The notes under the pieces: model-generated
The model's input: only the letters and a program-made list of their open reading frames with translations
Told to the model about the DNA's origin: nothing
The model's database searches: none
Made by a program: the position numbers and the translations under genes
NCBI GenBank assembly: GCA_029717555.1
Contig: JAMDHS010000111.1
Coordinates: 1-63,006, forward strand
Direction of reading: 5' to 3'
Source: Peribolospora baueri
Taxonomy: Eukaryota; Basidiomycota; Peribolosporomycetes; Peribolosporales; Peribolosporaceae
DNA length: 63,006 bases
In this document: positions 22,278 through 33,307 of the stretch, piece by piece
Layout: every line of letters starts with the position of its first letter
How positions within the stretch are numbered: position 1 is the first letter of the stretch

Positions 22278-23218
22278 ATGGTCTCTCAGCGTCCGCGCCC
22301 TCTCTCTGTGTCCCTGCTCTCCCTCTTCGCTCTCTTTTCTCTCTTCTCCCTCCTCTTTTCCTCCCCGGCCTTGGCCATTAAATTTGAGCTCCAAGGGGCG
22401 CACAGCCCAACGCAGAAGTGTATATGGAACTACGCCCTTTCGGACACGCTCATCGTTATCACCGCCAACGCTGCCAAGTCGCACACAGCGCCGGAGAAGC
22501 AACGTTTGGATATTGAGATTGTTGACAGCAGCCAGCATAACAACGTCTATCTCCACAAGAAGAACATTGAGGGAGAAACGAGGATGGCCATCACCACGCA
22601 TGCCAACGCCGATTTGGGCGTGTGCTTCACCAACCATCTCGATCATTGTGAGCTATATCGTGCATCTTCTTGTCCTATCCGTGCGCTCGCTGATGACGCT
22701 TATGTCCACGCCCGGTACGCTCATAAACCCAGCCATTCCCATGCGCGTCGCCCATCAACATTTCACTACCATCGACCTCGACGTGGATATCGGTGCCGAT
22801 GCGGTGGACTATAACGCGATCGCCAACCAGGAGAGTCTAAGCGGCCTGGAGACGGAGATGAGGAAGTTGGAGGCGGTGGTCAAGGAAATTGTGGACGAAC
22901 TGGATTACCTCAAAAAGAGGGAGGTTCGGATGAGGGATACCAACGGTGAGTGAGGAGCCTTATCCTCTCTCAAAGATCCAAGAATTCATTTCAAGTCCTT
23001 TTCACTGACTTCTCTTTTTCTTTCTTCGCTCCGGATCGGTTCTATCGGACTCTTCATTTGTTTGTTTCCAATCGCCTTTCATCCATGTTCCCACAGAGTC
23101 GACCAACCGCCGCGTGCAGAGCTTTGCACTCCTCACGATCATCGCCCTTGTCTGCTTGGGCGTATGGCAGGTGCTCCATCTGCGTAGTTTCTTCAAGCGC
23201 AAGTACCTCATCGACTAA
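22278..23218 (+). CDS. ERV25: p24 family cargo receptor Erv25/TMED10
   Basis: Three exons: 22278-22647, 22733-22945, 23097-23218; 234 aa. I chose ATG 22278 because it puts the hydrophobic signal peptide (LSLFALFSLFSLLFSSPALA) at the N-terminus; ATG 22206 would add 24 polar residues. The GOLD domain has CIWNYALSDTLIVITANA and GVCFTNHLDH. The p24 stalk is VDIGADAVDYNAIANQESLS, followed by a coiled coil (ETEMRKLEAVVKEIVDELDY). One transmembrane helix (FALLTIIALVCLGVWQV) leads to the tail FFKRKYLID, carrying an FF motif for COPII and basic residues for COPI. p24 proteins cycle between ER and Golgi and help sort GPI-anchored cargo. Confidence 0.93.
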
Positions 23219-23619
23219 ATCTGGCGCACGAATGGGCGAGCAGGTGAACGAGCAGGCGGGAAAAGGGCAGCTTTTCCTTGGTCGACGTGGCGTAGGATGG
23301 CATGGAGGCTGGCTGGAGGAACGAACAGAGACACGTTTGGTTACTTTCTTGGTCTGGTATGCCTGCCATCCCAGTGTGTGCAGTTCCGATCTGAGAGTAA
23401 CAAGATCCGTGGACGGAGGGTTGTGTTGAAATGGAAACGGGTTTTTGCCGTCCGACCATCCCCTTCTGGGAGACCGCAGTCGAGTTTTGTCGGTCTGTAG
23501 GACCTTTGTCGAGGATGGATCGATAGTACCCGTGGCCTGCGAACGTCATAGATCTTGTCTACCTTTCGAATACAAACCCGTCCATGTTCTTGATCTGAGC
23601 GAGCGGGTCCGCCTTCCCA
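23219..23619. other. Intergenic spacer
   Basis: This 400-nt stretch lies 3' of ERV25. No exon is supported. Confidence 0.4.
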
Positions 23620-24063
23620 TCACGGATGCATGCACGTGAGACGAGCTAAATACAAGTTTGCGAAACTCAGGTAGGCCACAGAGCTCTTCGATGCGCACCC
23701 ATCCGCCGGCCTCTTTATGCCTGACAAGAAGAGAATATCAACCATAAAAGGGCGAAAAGGACGGGCGGGGGGTCGAGGACGCTTTGCGCCCACGATCGTT
23801 CGGCCTCGTCTCCATTCGCATCCCAGACAGTCCGTCTCCAGGGCTTTGGGCTCGCCGCACACCGTAGCAATCAGGAAGCCAATGCGCGCAAGGATGCCAC
23901 CAAGAGTCGGTCCGACCTTCAAGTCAGGAATCGTGAAGTTCAATTCCCAGAGACGCTAGTCGGAGGCTGTCCAATGACCTCGAGCTCTGCTTACGGGGAC
24001 GACGGTGGGACGGGGGCAGACGGACGGACGCACTAGCCTCAAAAGCGCGGTTATGTCGAGCAT
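23620..24063 (-). CDS. Hypothetical two-exon gene, unrecognised
   Basis: A possible minus-strand gene with exons 23995-24063 and 23620-23955, joined across a 39-nt intron with GTAAGC donor and CTAG acceptor, phase 0, 134 aa. The sequence runs MLDITALLRLVRPSVCPRP and then LWELNFTIPDLKVGPTLGGI. I do not recognise a family. The intron is short even for this genome, and the C-terminal half is Arg/Pro-rich, so a chance frame is quite possible. It would lie head-to-tail downstream of COX10. Confidence 0.2.
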
Positions 24064-24220
24064 TTTAAGCGGTGAAAGGAGACCTGTTAGGCGAAGGACC
24101 GACGTGCCTGGTTTGCTTCCTCGGGCCCATACCTTCGTCCGACATTCGATTAGGCCAGCGGGCGAACTGGTCCGGAAGACCGAGCCAGAGAAGCATATTC
24201 CGAGCATCTAGCTTGTTACG

Positions 24221-25651
24221 TCACCTATCCACCGTTCGCAGCTGTTGCTCCTTCCCCAGCTCGTCGCGGCCATCCTCCTTCTGCGCCTCCTCGTCCTCCG
24301 CCCACCAACCCTCCCACAGCCCCTTCTTGCAAGCCATAGCGAGCACAAGCACGGCGGGTAGGTGAACTAAACTGATGAAGAACAGCGTCCTCGCGCTTCC
24401 GCCGTCCTTTCGTCTGTAGAACCTCCACGCTCCCCATACCAGCGTTCCATTAGGGAGGAGGCTGAGTACGGCAAAGGGTAGGCCGTGCACGACGCCCGTG
24501 AGCGGGAATACCACGCTGCAAAGAGGCAACAGGGCGAGGGCGTACCGGAGCGAAACGCGCCGGTTCAAGGCCGGGTCCGTGACAGCCATCATGCGGTATC
24601 CGCCCTTGGCGTACTCGGAGCGGATGTTGTGAGAGAGCGAGTTGAAGTGTGGGAACTGCCACGCGAAGAGCAACCCCGCCAAGGCCCACGCGCCGGATTG
24701 TGTGAAGGGGTCGAGGGAGGAAGTTATGGCGGTCCAGCCCATGAGTGGAGGGATGGCGCCAACGAGCGAGCCGAGCCAAGTGTTGGAGATGCTCACGCGC
24801 TTGAGCGGGGTGTAGGCGAACGAATAAAGAGCAATGTTGCTCGCTCCCAGCAGCGCCGTCAAAGGGTTGACGAGCGCGTGCAGAAGAGTCACGCCGCTCA
24901 GACCCGTAACCGTTGCAAAGGAGGCCACATGAAGGGGGCTGATGAGCCGAGCAGGCAGGGGACGAGCGCGAGTACGAGCCATCTGCGCGTCGTACGGCGC
25001 TTCAACGAGCTCGTTGATGCTGTTGGCGCTGCTCGAGCACAGCGCCGTGCCGAGGGTTAGCGCCAAGAGAGTAGACACACTCGCACCTCCCGTGGCACCG
25101 AGCGTCGTCGGACAAAGCGCGTAGCCGGCCATGGAGGTGAGCACGACGAGTGTGGTCAGTCGGAACTTGGACAGCGATCGGTACGTTTTAACCAGCGCTC
25201 CCAGAGTCAGCGGCTGCGCTGGACGGTAGTGCAGAGCGACAGCTTCGGCGGGCGTAGTGGGTACCGGTAAAGAGGGATAAGCGGCAGAGGACGAGGTTAC
25301 TACGGAAGGGTCGTCGGAAGAAGGTGCGTAGGCTCGAGCGGGTACGAGGGCATCGTGGCGAGACAGCGAGGGCGAGAAAAACTGCCGTGGAGGTGGACGC
25401 TGACGGCCTTGCGGGAGGAGAAAATCTAGAGCGCTCTCTCCAGACGTATTTGCCAGCTCTCTTCGCCCTGTTGCTGAGGAGGAGCTAAGAAAGGTTGCTC
25501 TGCCTGGCGAGGACGCTTGATCTGAGGAGCAACGCGAGGTGGACGGCAGTGGCGGTGCGAGGAGGCAGAGTGGGCTGCCGAGCTGGGAGCACGGACGCCG
25601 TCGTTGTGCGCCGACTACCCGCACAAAGGCCTGACGGGCAAGAATGGGCAT
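24221..25651 (-). CDS. COX10: Protoheme IX farnesyltransferase (haem O synthase)
   Basis: Single exon, 476 aa. A ~150-residue Ser/Arg-rich N-terminus acts as presumed mitochondrial presequence and linker. The UbiA prenyltransferase core follows: YRSLSKFRLTTLVVLTSMAG, the first Asp/Asn-rich motif in NSINELVEAPYDAQMARTRA (then RPLP), SWLG-like loops, WQFPHFNSLSHNIRSEY, and the second motif region YAKGGYRMMAV. Seven to nine hydrophobic helices are apparent. The enzyme converts haem B to haem O in the inner mitochondrial membrane, the first step to haem A for cytochrome c oxidase. The C-terminal tail is acidic and charged. It is divergent from the U1-70K gene. Confidence 0.95.
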   Translation of the reverse strand: MPILARQAFVRVVGAQRRRPCSQLGSPLCLLAPPLPSTSRCSSDQASSPGRATFLSSSSATGRRELANTSGESALDFLLPQGRQRPPPRQFFSPSLSRHDALVPARAYAPSSDDPSVVTSSSAAYPSLPVPTTPAEAVALHYRPAQPLTLGALVKTYRSLSKFRLTTLVVLTSMAGYALCPTTLGATGGASVSTLLALTLGTALCSSSANSINELVEAPYDAQMARTRARPLPARLISPLHVASFATVTGLSGVTLLHALVNPLTALLGASNIALYSFAYTPLKRVSISNTWLGSLVGAIPPLMGWTAITSSLDPFTQSGAWALAGLLFAWQFPHFNSLSHNIRSEYAKGGYRMMAVTDPALNRRVSLRYALALLPLCSVVFPLTGVVHGLPFAVLSLLPNGTLVWGAWRFYRRKDGGSARTLFFISLVHLPAVLVLAMACKKGLWEGWWAEDEEAQKEDGRDELGKEQQLRTVDR

Positions 25652-26013
25652 TGTGCGCTATATGGTGATGAGAACGAGGGAGATAAGAGCTTGTGGCATG
25701 TAGAGCGTCGTCGTCGAGAGTACCAGAAGCGCTTGCTTCTTTCTGCTGTCGCCGCCTACATCCGCTTCCCGCCGTCTGCGCGCCGTTCTCTGCGGTCGTC
25801 TTCTCACCATCGCCCGCTTGTCTGGCCCGTCAATTCTCTCCACCTTGCTTGCGTCTTGTCCCATCCAAGAGGCAACGTCCGTGTTGACGGGATACCCTCT
25901 TCGCCAGCGCGCACTGCACCAAGCGCGGCGACCTTCTTTCTCCTTCCTTCTCCTGCGAGAACCACGGCCACGACGACGAGTACGCGCCGAGCCGCTGCTC
26001 GATCACCAACACC
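25652..26013. promoter_or_regulatory. Bidirectional promoter, COX10 / SNRNP70
   Basis: The two divergent start codons are 362 nt apart. The plus-strand side is strongly CT-rich, as expected for the U1-70K leader. Confidence 0.45.
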
Positions 26014-27661
26014 ATGCCCGGCACCCACCTCCTCCCTCCCAATCTCCTCCGACTCTTTACACCTCGCCCTCCTCTCCCGTTCGCAAAACCGCTCTCCCGA
26101 GACACTGACATCCCACGCTCACAGAGCAAGCGCTTCCGACCTCTGGATGGCGTGTCTAGTCTGCTACAGCGACTGAGGGAGGAGAGGGAGGAGAGGGGCG
26201 AGACCACAGAGGAAGGGGAGGCTCCGGATGCCGACGGGGCGAACGGCGAAGCAGCAGAGAAAGTTACGGACACGGAGGAGACGAAGAGACAAAAGAGGCG
26301 GGAGGAAAAGAAGAAGAGGAAGGAGGAGATCTTCAAGAGAGGGTTGGCAGAATGTGAGCTGAACGGCCCTGCTGATGAACGGCGTATCCGACGCCCATGG
26401 TGGCTTTCTTTATTCGCCGACTTGTTCGCTCGTCTAACTTTCTTGTCTCTTTTGCTTTGCGTTTGATGCGTTTGACGATTCTTTAGACAATCCGAAAGGA
26501 GACCCACAAGCAGTAGGTGACCCGTTCAAGACACTCTTCATCTCTCGCCTGGTGAGCGTCGCCGTCTTCCTTTCGTCTCAACTAGCTTCTAATTTTGCAT
26601 TACTGATTCAACCTTTTCGTTCCCGCGTTCTCCACCTCCTTTTGTCCGCTTGCCGGCCAATTACGCACACATTCCGCAGTCCTATGACGCGACGGAAGAC
26701 GACCTGCACAAGGAGTTCGACATGTACGGCCGCATCGAGCGCGTGCGCGTCGTGAGGGACAAGGAAACAGGGAAGAGTCGGGGTTACGCTTTCATCGTCT
26801 ATGAGAGGGAGAGGGACATGAGGGGTGCGTCTAGCTGCCACGCTTTTCTTTTCATGTGTTGGGAGAGAAGGTTCGCGTCATTGTTCAGCGCCCTCAACGC
26901 TCTCACTTTCCTTACCTCTTCCTACTGGCGATCGTCGTCATCTTCCCGCCAAACAGCCGCATACAAAGATGCAGAGGGCATAAAAGTTTTAGGCCGCCGA
27001 ATCCTCGTAGACGTGGAACGAGGGCGCACGGTGAAAGATTGGAAGCCACGCAGGCTCGGAGGCGGGTTGGGCGGCCGGCCCAAGCCCGTTCAGCCTGGCG
27101 ATCAAGCCCCCATGTTTGCAGCGCCGGTGATGCGGGGCGGCTTCCGAGGGAGGGGCGGCTTCCGTGGAGGCGGTGGCTTTCTTCCTAGGGGCGGCTTTGG
27201 GAATAGGGGAGGCTTTGGTGGGCGCGGTGGCTTTGGCGGTGGGCCGAGAGGGGGCTACGGAGGCGGTCGAGGCGGATTCCAGGGTGGTAGGGGTGGCGGG
27301 TGAGTCATTCATCCTTCGAATCGTATTGTGTTTTCCGTTGCTCCTTTGCTGATGGTCCGTCGATTCATGTTCTCGTCTAGCTTTGGCGGCGGCGGCACCT
27401 TTGGCACTGGCTCGAACGCAGGGTAAGCCATTTTCGTCGTCGTTCTTTGAAGTCTTTCGTCCGGTCTCGCTTTACTCACCTTCGTCTCTCATTCCTGATT
27501 TTCTCGCTCGTAGATACGGTCCGCCACCGGCGGGAGGAGGGGGAGGCTACGGACCTCCCGGCGGTGGCTACGGTCCGCCTAACGGTGGTGGCGGATATGG
27601 TGACATGAAGCGAGGAGGCGACGATTACGGCGACCGTGATGCCAAGCGAATGAGGTATTAA
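26014..27661 (+). CDS. SNP1: U1 snRNP 70 kDa protein
   Basis: Six exons: 26014-26353, 26487-26551, 26680-26824, 26957-27299, 27381-27422, 27514-27661; 360 aa. The N-terminus follows U1-70K ([18 protein letters not shown]), with a basic helix ([18 protein letters not shown]) and the [20 protein letters not shown] lead-in. The RRM has RNP2 TLFISRL and RNP1 RGYAFIVY, and continues to the hallmark [20 protein letters not shown]. The C-terminus is a Gly/Arg-rich repeat tail ([20 protein letters not shown]) instead of the RS/RE domain of animals. It binds stem-loop 1 of U1 snRNA and supports 5' splice-site recognition. Two introns interrupt the Gly-rich tail. Confidence 0.95.
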
Positions 27662-28692
27662 GCGAATGCATGGGAAAGGGGCGTTCGCGGTTGACGAGAT
27701 GGGAGGGCAAGCAGGAGTGGAGGCCACGAAGACGAATGAAGTGTAGGTATACTGAACGACCGGCTCTCTGGGGTTCTCTCATGTGGAATGTTCGCGTCGC
27801 AAGTCGCTTCGCTCTGGACGACCCCTCTCGCAATGAGCATTCATGCTCGGTAGGTCATCGATTCTGCTGTCTGCCAAGATGGTGGTAGGTGCCTGTCCTT
27901 TTTCTTTCCGAACGCCCTGAGTCCGGACGTAGAACTGCTGCGAGGTGGAGTCGTGGAGGGTAAGGACTACCGATGCCGGGTGGCGAGTTGGCGGGTGTGC
28001 GGGCCGACAAAGGTGGACGACCAACCAGCCAACCAACTGGCCGAGGCATCCTCGCCTGCGTCTACCCCAGCGGCGAACCAGATGGCCTTGAAAGGTATAA
28101 TCACTCGTACAGCGTTACTCTACTACAGCCTTCCTTCGTCCTTGTACCTATATACTCGAGGACCGTGCTCGTACTAATTGGAGAGGCGGGCAGCGTCTAC
28201 AAGATGCTCAGCTCCCACGAGCTGATAGGGTGCATTGCAAGAAGCAAGAAGAGAGGACTGGCTGGCGCACCTCGAGGTGGTCGGCATTGCAGCAGGAGAG
28301 AGATGGAGTTGTCTTTGCTCTCTTTCTGCGCAGAGGTGGAGCCGGTACAAAGGCCAAACCCAGGCTGGGAGTATTTGGTCAGCGGATGCACTGCCGATCC
28401 CGCCGATCCCGGATCACGGCCTTTCTTCCGCCGGCCGCCGCCGAACATTCGAGCGCCTCGACCTCGTCTTCGGGGAAACATTTGATAGCCTGAGTCGACT
28501 GACGGCGGAGCGGTGGCTGTCCTGACTGATAAGTATAGACAGGGAGGTTTCGCAGGGTTGGCCTTTTTTTCCTTCCTCCCTCCACCTGCCTTTGTCACAG
28601 CCTAGTGCTTGAGGGAAAAAGGCGTGCTCTTCTTGGTCATCCTCCCTCCTCTCCTGGACGGACGTCGCCTAGCTTACTTTCCCTTCTTGGCC
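27662..28692. other. Spacer without an identifiable gene
   Basis: About 1 kb between U1-70K and the RNase T2 gene. A 170-codon plus-strand frame (27973-28485) lacks any recognisable domain. The last ~80 nt are pyrimidine-rich and are likely the RNase T2 leader. Confidence 0.4.
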
Positions 28693-29818
28693 ATGCCTTC
28701 CCTCGGACTCCCTCTCGCCACTGCCCTCCGGAGGCTCCTCCCTCTGGTCGTCCTCCTCCCATCCTCGCCGTTCGTCTCCTTCGTCGGTGCCAGCCCCTCG
28801 ACGCCGGTGGCATTTTCCACCCGTCTCCCTCGCTCCACCCATGACAGGGTCTTCTACGCCGGCCAGGACGTAGGACCGGAGCCAGGCTGGTTGCCTTTCG
28901 GAAAGGGGCACCACCAGTTCTGCGATCCGGGCGAGGGTCAATTGAGTTGTCGGAATACGACGGCAGAGGCGAGTGGACCAGGCGATCTGGATGCCTCAGG
29001 GATCTTATTCCTCCATCGCTCATTTCCCCCCCTTTCCCGACCGTATCCGCCACTGCCGTTGACCGATGTACACTGCTTGTGCTGTGTAGAACACTTGCTG
29101 GTGAGCGAAGCAGATGAAGTCCAAGAGGACAAGCCATCCACGATCATTTGATCACCAGGCCTTGCCCTCTTCTTCCGTATCTCCCAGCTTGAACTATCCG
29201 TCGGGCCAGCTCCTCCACACGCAAATTTGGGCCATGAACGGTCCGGCAGACTCGTTCACCGTACACGGCCTCTGGCCTGTGAGTTAGCATTGCAGTGCGG
29301 ACACCGACGATTTATCCGTCGCGGTTCGAGGAACGGTTGATGTGCAGGGACGCGACGCTCAAGGTATGGAGTTCTGGCCTTTCTGAACTTTTTTTTTTCG
29401 TCTTCGCCTCGATCTCGCTTTTCAGGACCACTGTGACGGCTCGTATGACGCCGTCTGCGGCCCTGACAGACAATGGACAAACATCAGCGACATCTTGACG
29501 AGCTATGGCGCTGTAGGTCGATCCTATCCTGCTTCCCATCGTCTCCCAGTCCTGCTTATGAGTTCCCACTCGTTCTTCTCTTTCTCCCGACATGTCATGC
29601 CGGCGACCGTGACGATGGCCAGGGAGACCTTTTGTCGTACATGAACGAGTACTGGCTTGACGAGAATGGCTGCAATTCGGCGCCGTGCGGCTCGAACGAA
29701 AAGTTCTGGGAGCACGAGTGGGGCAAACATGGGACCTGTATTTCGTGAGCGAGCAGGACCGTCGTCGTCCGGTTTTGTTCGGTTTGGTTTGGTTTGGCTC
29801 GGTTCGGCTCATCGTCCT

Positions 29819-29850
<32 letters not shown>

Positions 29851-30655
29851 CACCGGACTCTCGGTCTTATGGGGACACAGTACCATAGAGCCGTCGTGCT
29901 ACTCGGACTACGAGCCGCAGGAAGAAGTGGTCCAGTTCTTCCGCGTCACCATCAACCTGTTCAAGGTGGGGCCCCCTTTCCACCTTTGGGAGCGACGAAC
30001 GAACGGCTTGACTGATTTGAACCGGCCCCCCCGGTTCAGCAACTGCCGCTGTACCGGTTGTTGGAGAAGGCGGGGATATACCCGTCGGACAGCAAGACGT
30101 GGAAGCTGGGGGACATGAACGACGGTGAGCGAGAGGGAAGGAGAGACGACGGATCGGAGACCGGGTTCCGGGTGGACGCGCTCACGGTCGTTCGTTTCTC
30201 TCCTTCCTCCCATTCACTGGCAGCCATCATCCAGCACACCGGCCACACGCCGGCGATGCAGTGTGTGAACGGCACGCTGACCGAGGTTTGGATGGTGAGC
30301 GTTTAAGGAGGGGGACGGGCGTGTTGAGGGAGTCGAGGAAGGCCGAGTCGAGTTGGTAGAAGGGCCATCAAAGTCAGCGCTAATTCGTCTCGTCCCTTGG
30401 GCGCCTGTCCTTCTCCCCATGGTTGCAGTTCTTCAACACGCTTGGTCCTCTCCCCGGTGGGTTGGGTGGCGATGATCCGAGACGCCTTCCCTTCCTTCCC
30501 TTCTCATCCGCGCTCACTCGACCGTTTCTTTTTCGCTGCACGCCGCGCTGCCAGACGGCATCTTCGTCTCCACCGAGCCGGACGGGAGCACGAGCACCTG
30601 TCCGGACGACGTGCTTTGGCCCGTGAAGAGCAACGCGACGGCGGGGGGGCGTTGA
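28693..30655 (+). CDS. Secreted ribonuclease T2
   Basis: Ten exons: 28693-28968, 29090-29100, 29188-29278, 29426-29512, 29623-29744, 29881-29965, 30040-30124, 30224-30294, 30429-30456, 30555-30655; 318 aa. A hydrophobic leader ([15 protein letters not shown]) precedes the mature part. Both catalytic signatures are present: [12 protein letters not shown] and [17 protein letters not shown]. Other family blocks are [30 protein letters not shown] and CPDDVLW. The N-terminal disulfide region ([26 protein letters not shown]) only aligns if a GC-AG intron and an 11-nt micro-exon are used. Intron 5 holds a T29 run. T2 enzymes cleave RNA through 2',3'-cyclic phosphates in vacuoles or outside the cell. 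Confidence 0.9.
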
Positions 30656-31948
30656 CGTGGAGAAAGAAAAGAGAAAGGGCGGTCGGAGCGTAGGCCTGCC
30701 TGCCTTGGTCGGGGAAGGCGTTGTAAACGAGCACTAGACTGACATGACATGACATGCCCAGCCCAGAGGTGGGGCTCTACCGACACGGACACGGACACGG
30801 ACACCGACACGGACGGAACACTGGGGGCGAGACGAGACTGAAGACTAGAATTCGAGTCGCCATGCACTCTGCATGGACGGACTGCGAGGCGAACGGACGT
30901 GCGGACACCGGGCACATTGGAGGGAGAGAAAGATGGGGGCACGTGACGTACTTACTTGGCTGTGTGGATCTTATGTCCATTGCACTCCATCCGTCCATCG
31001 TCCATCGACGGTGTATGGAGGACAGAAGGATGTGGTGGAGGGAGATGTAAGGGGCGTTGCGGAAGCGCGATAGAACGAACGAACGAAACGCGATCGAGGG
31101 ACGGCCTGGCTTGGCTTGACTTGTTCCGGCGGCGGGGCAATGCATGCTCTATGAGCGCATGTACATGTGTGGCGGGTAACTTGCATAGAACAGAACAAGA
31201 ACAGTAGGAGCCGCTCCGCTCCGGTGGAGATGAGACGGACGGACGGAGCGGCCGATAAAATTGTGCGACCCTCGCTCGTTCGCTCTTTCTTTTATTTTCT
31301 CTTTCTTTTTTCTCATCGCTTGCTCGCTCGCCATCCATATCGACATTCAGCCGGCCTCGTTTGGGCCGACGTGGGCATGGCTGGGCGTGCAATAAATAGA
31401 CAAAGGCGTGGTGGGCTGAATGGGTAGGCCCTGGGCTCCGTCTGGGACACGCCGCTAGGTGGAAGGACGGATGGAGGAGGGCGGGGGCTAGTGGACGTAG
31501 AGCGAGGCGGCCGTCGTCGCCGGACGGAGTCGCACCTGTTTTGGTGCCGAGGGAAGAGGAAGAGTGGCGGTGTCGCACCCTCACCGCCTTTCCATACGTC
31601 CCTCTTCATCCCGGAGCGGCTGTGAAGGGAAGCGGCGGTCAAGTCGGACGACGACCCTCATAACCACCGCCTCTTCACCTCGCCAACCCCTTTCTCTGCC
31701 CATCACCATTACCATCTCCCCCGCTACATACGAGCAGCCACCCAAGCGCACCTTGGCCTCCAACCCGTCCTCTCACCCCGACGCATCGCCGCCGAGACAC
31801 ATCCCTGCCAGCCGGGAGAAAAGAAAAGAGAAGTGAAGAGAAACGAACAAACGCGCTCTTCATCTCGCCCGCAACTCAGCAACCAACCGCCCGTCACCAT
31901 CCAGGAGCAGAAAGCGCTTGCCAGGCCAAGACCAAACACCAGACCAGC
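30656..31948. other. Spacer with a hexamer microsatellite
   Basis: No gene is supported. At about 30780-30815 the hexamer acggac repeats (cgacacggacacggacac). The final ~300 nt are rich in C and A and are likely promoter and leader of the next gene. Confidence 0.45.
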
Positions 31949-32260
31949 ATGCGCGCTTCCCTCCCCGTCTCCTCTCCTCAGCGCCGCTCGCGGACCGTCG
32001 CCATCCTCTTCACCGCCCTCGCCGTTACGGCCGCGATAGCCGAGGCTCGGCCCCTCTCCTCTGCGTCCCTTCAAGTCCGAGCGGTGCCCCAAGTGAGCGT
32101 CGCCAGCGTCGCCGTCGCATCGCCCATTTCCTCCTCGTCTCCACGGCGACGGGCACCACCTCCAAATCCACCCCAGCCCCCAAGCCCGACTCCGACTCCG
32201 AGTCCTCCAAGTCCGAGCCCGAACCCGAACCCGAACCCGCATCCGCGCCCGTCCGATAGC

Positions 32261-32293
<33 letters not shown>

Positions 32294-33307
32294 AGCCCGT
32301 CTCCAAGCCCGAGCCCGAGCCCGACGCCCAGCGCAACCCAGTCCTCCTCGCCCTCCTCTTCCTCTTCCTCCACATCCAGCTCCTCTCACTCTCCCGACTC
32401 CACCTCATCCACCACCACCACCGCCTCCTCCTCTTCTTCCACATCGCCCACCCCGTCCTCCACATCCGCCCAGTCCAAATCCTCTGGAGGGCCGTTCGGG
32501 CTCAAGCCGACGTATGGATGGCTCGCCGTCGCAGGCATCAGTGAGCATCGTCGATACTCGCCCCGTTGGTTGGCCAGCGGCTCATATCCCTTTTCCCTCT
32601 CCTTCTCACCCTACGCAGTCGTCGGAGGATGCCTCGCCCTCGTGCTCCTAATGCGCACCATCTACCGCCTCGGCCACCGCACCTTTGCTAACAAGGCCCA
32701 GCCGCTCGAGTGGCACTACGATCCCGTCGGCGGCGTCGTAGGGTCCAGCACCGGAGGGCACGGAGGTGCAGCGGCGTCAGTGGGCCATACGGCCGGCGAG
32801 GTCGACGAGGATGACGCCTTGTTGGACGAGATGGTCCGTCAGCCGAGCACTTTGGCCAGCTTCGGCACCGGAACGGCCCCGTCCGTCGCGGCTTCGATAC
32901 CCATGTCCCAGCAGCAGAGGTCGTACGCTGGATACGGGCAGGGCACGTACAGCAGCGTTCCAAGCACAACGTACGGGTACGGGTACGGGGCGTACGAGTT
33001 TGGATACGATTATCCCGGCCCCCCGGCGGCGGCGGGCGCGTACGACTACCCGTCCACGCTCCCCGGTGCTCATCACGGCGGACCGGGACCGGGACCGGGT
33101 TCGATGGAGGACCCGTACCAGCCTTCGTCTACCTTTGACCCCTTTGCAGCTTCGGCGCCCGTGCCCGTGCCCGCCGCGACCGTAGCATCCCCGCCCAGCA
33201 GGGTCACCTCCACCACCTCGTCCTCCGCTTCTGCGCACCGACATCATCCTTCTCTCGTCCCCGGCGGTCTGGGTCCGGGTCCGGGTCCGGATCCGGCCGC
33301 CGAGTGA
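31949..33307 (+). CDS. Ser/Pro-rich single-pass surface protein (stress-sensor-like)
   Basis: Two exons, 31949-32540 and 32619-33307, 426 aa. It has a signal peptide (VAILFTALAVTAAIAEA), then a ~140-residue extracellular stretch of Ser/Pro dipeptides and poly-Ser/Thr (SPSPSPSPSP, SSSSSSTSSSS), which should be heavily O-mannosylated. A single transmembrane helix follows (LAVAGIIVGGCLALVLL) and then a stop-transfer RTIYRLGHR. The cytoplasmic tail is ~220 residues, with an acidic patch and Tyr/Gly repeats (TYGYGYGAYEFGYDYPG). Wsc/Mid2-type wall-integrity sensors share this layout, but no WSC domain or other diagnostic motif is present, so the function is inference only. The 78-nt intron is in frame and lies beside the transmembrane segment. 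Confidence 0.65.

Noticed and set aside
27973-28485. 170-codon plus-strand frame between U1-70K and RNase T2
   Set aside because: It has no recognisable domain, its composition looks random, and good splice or start context is missing.
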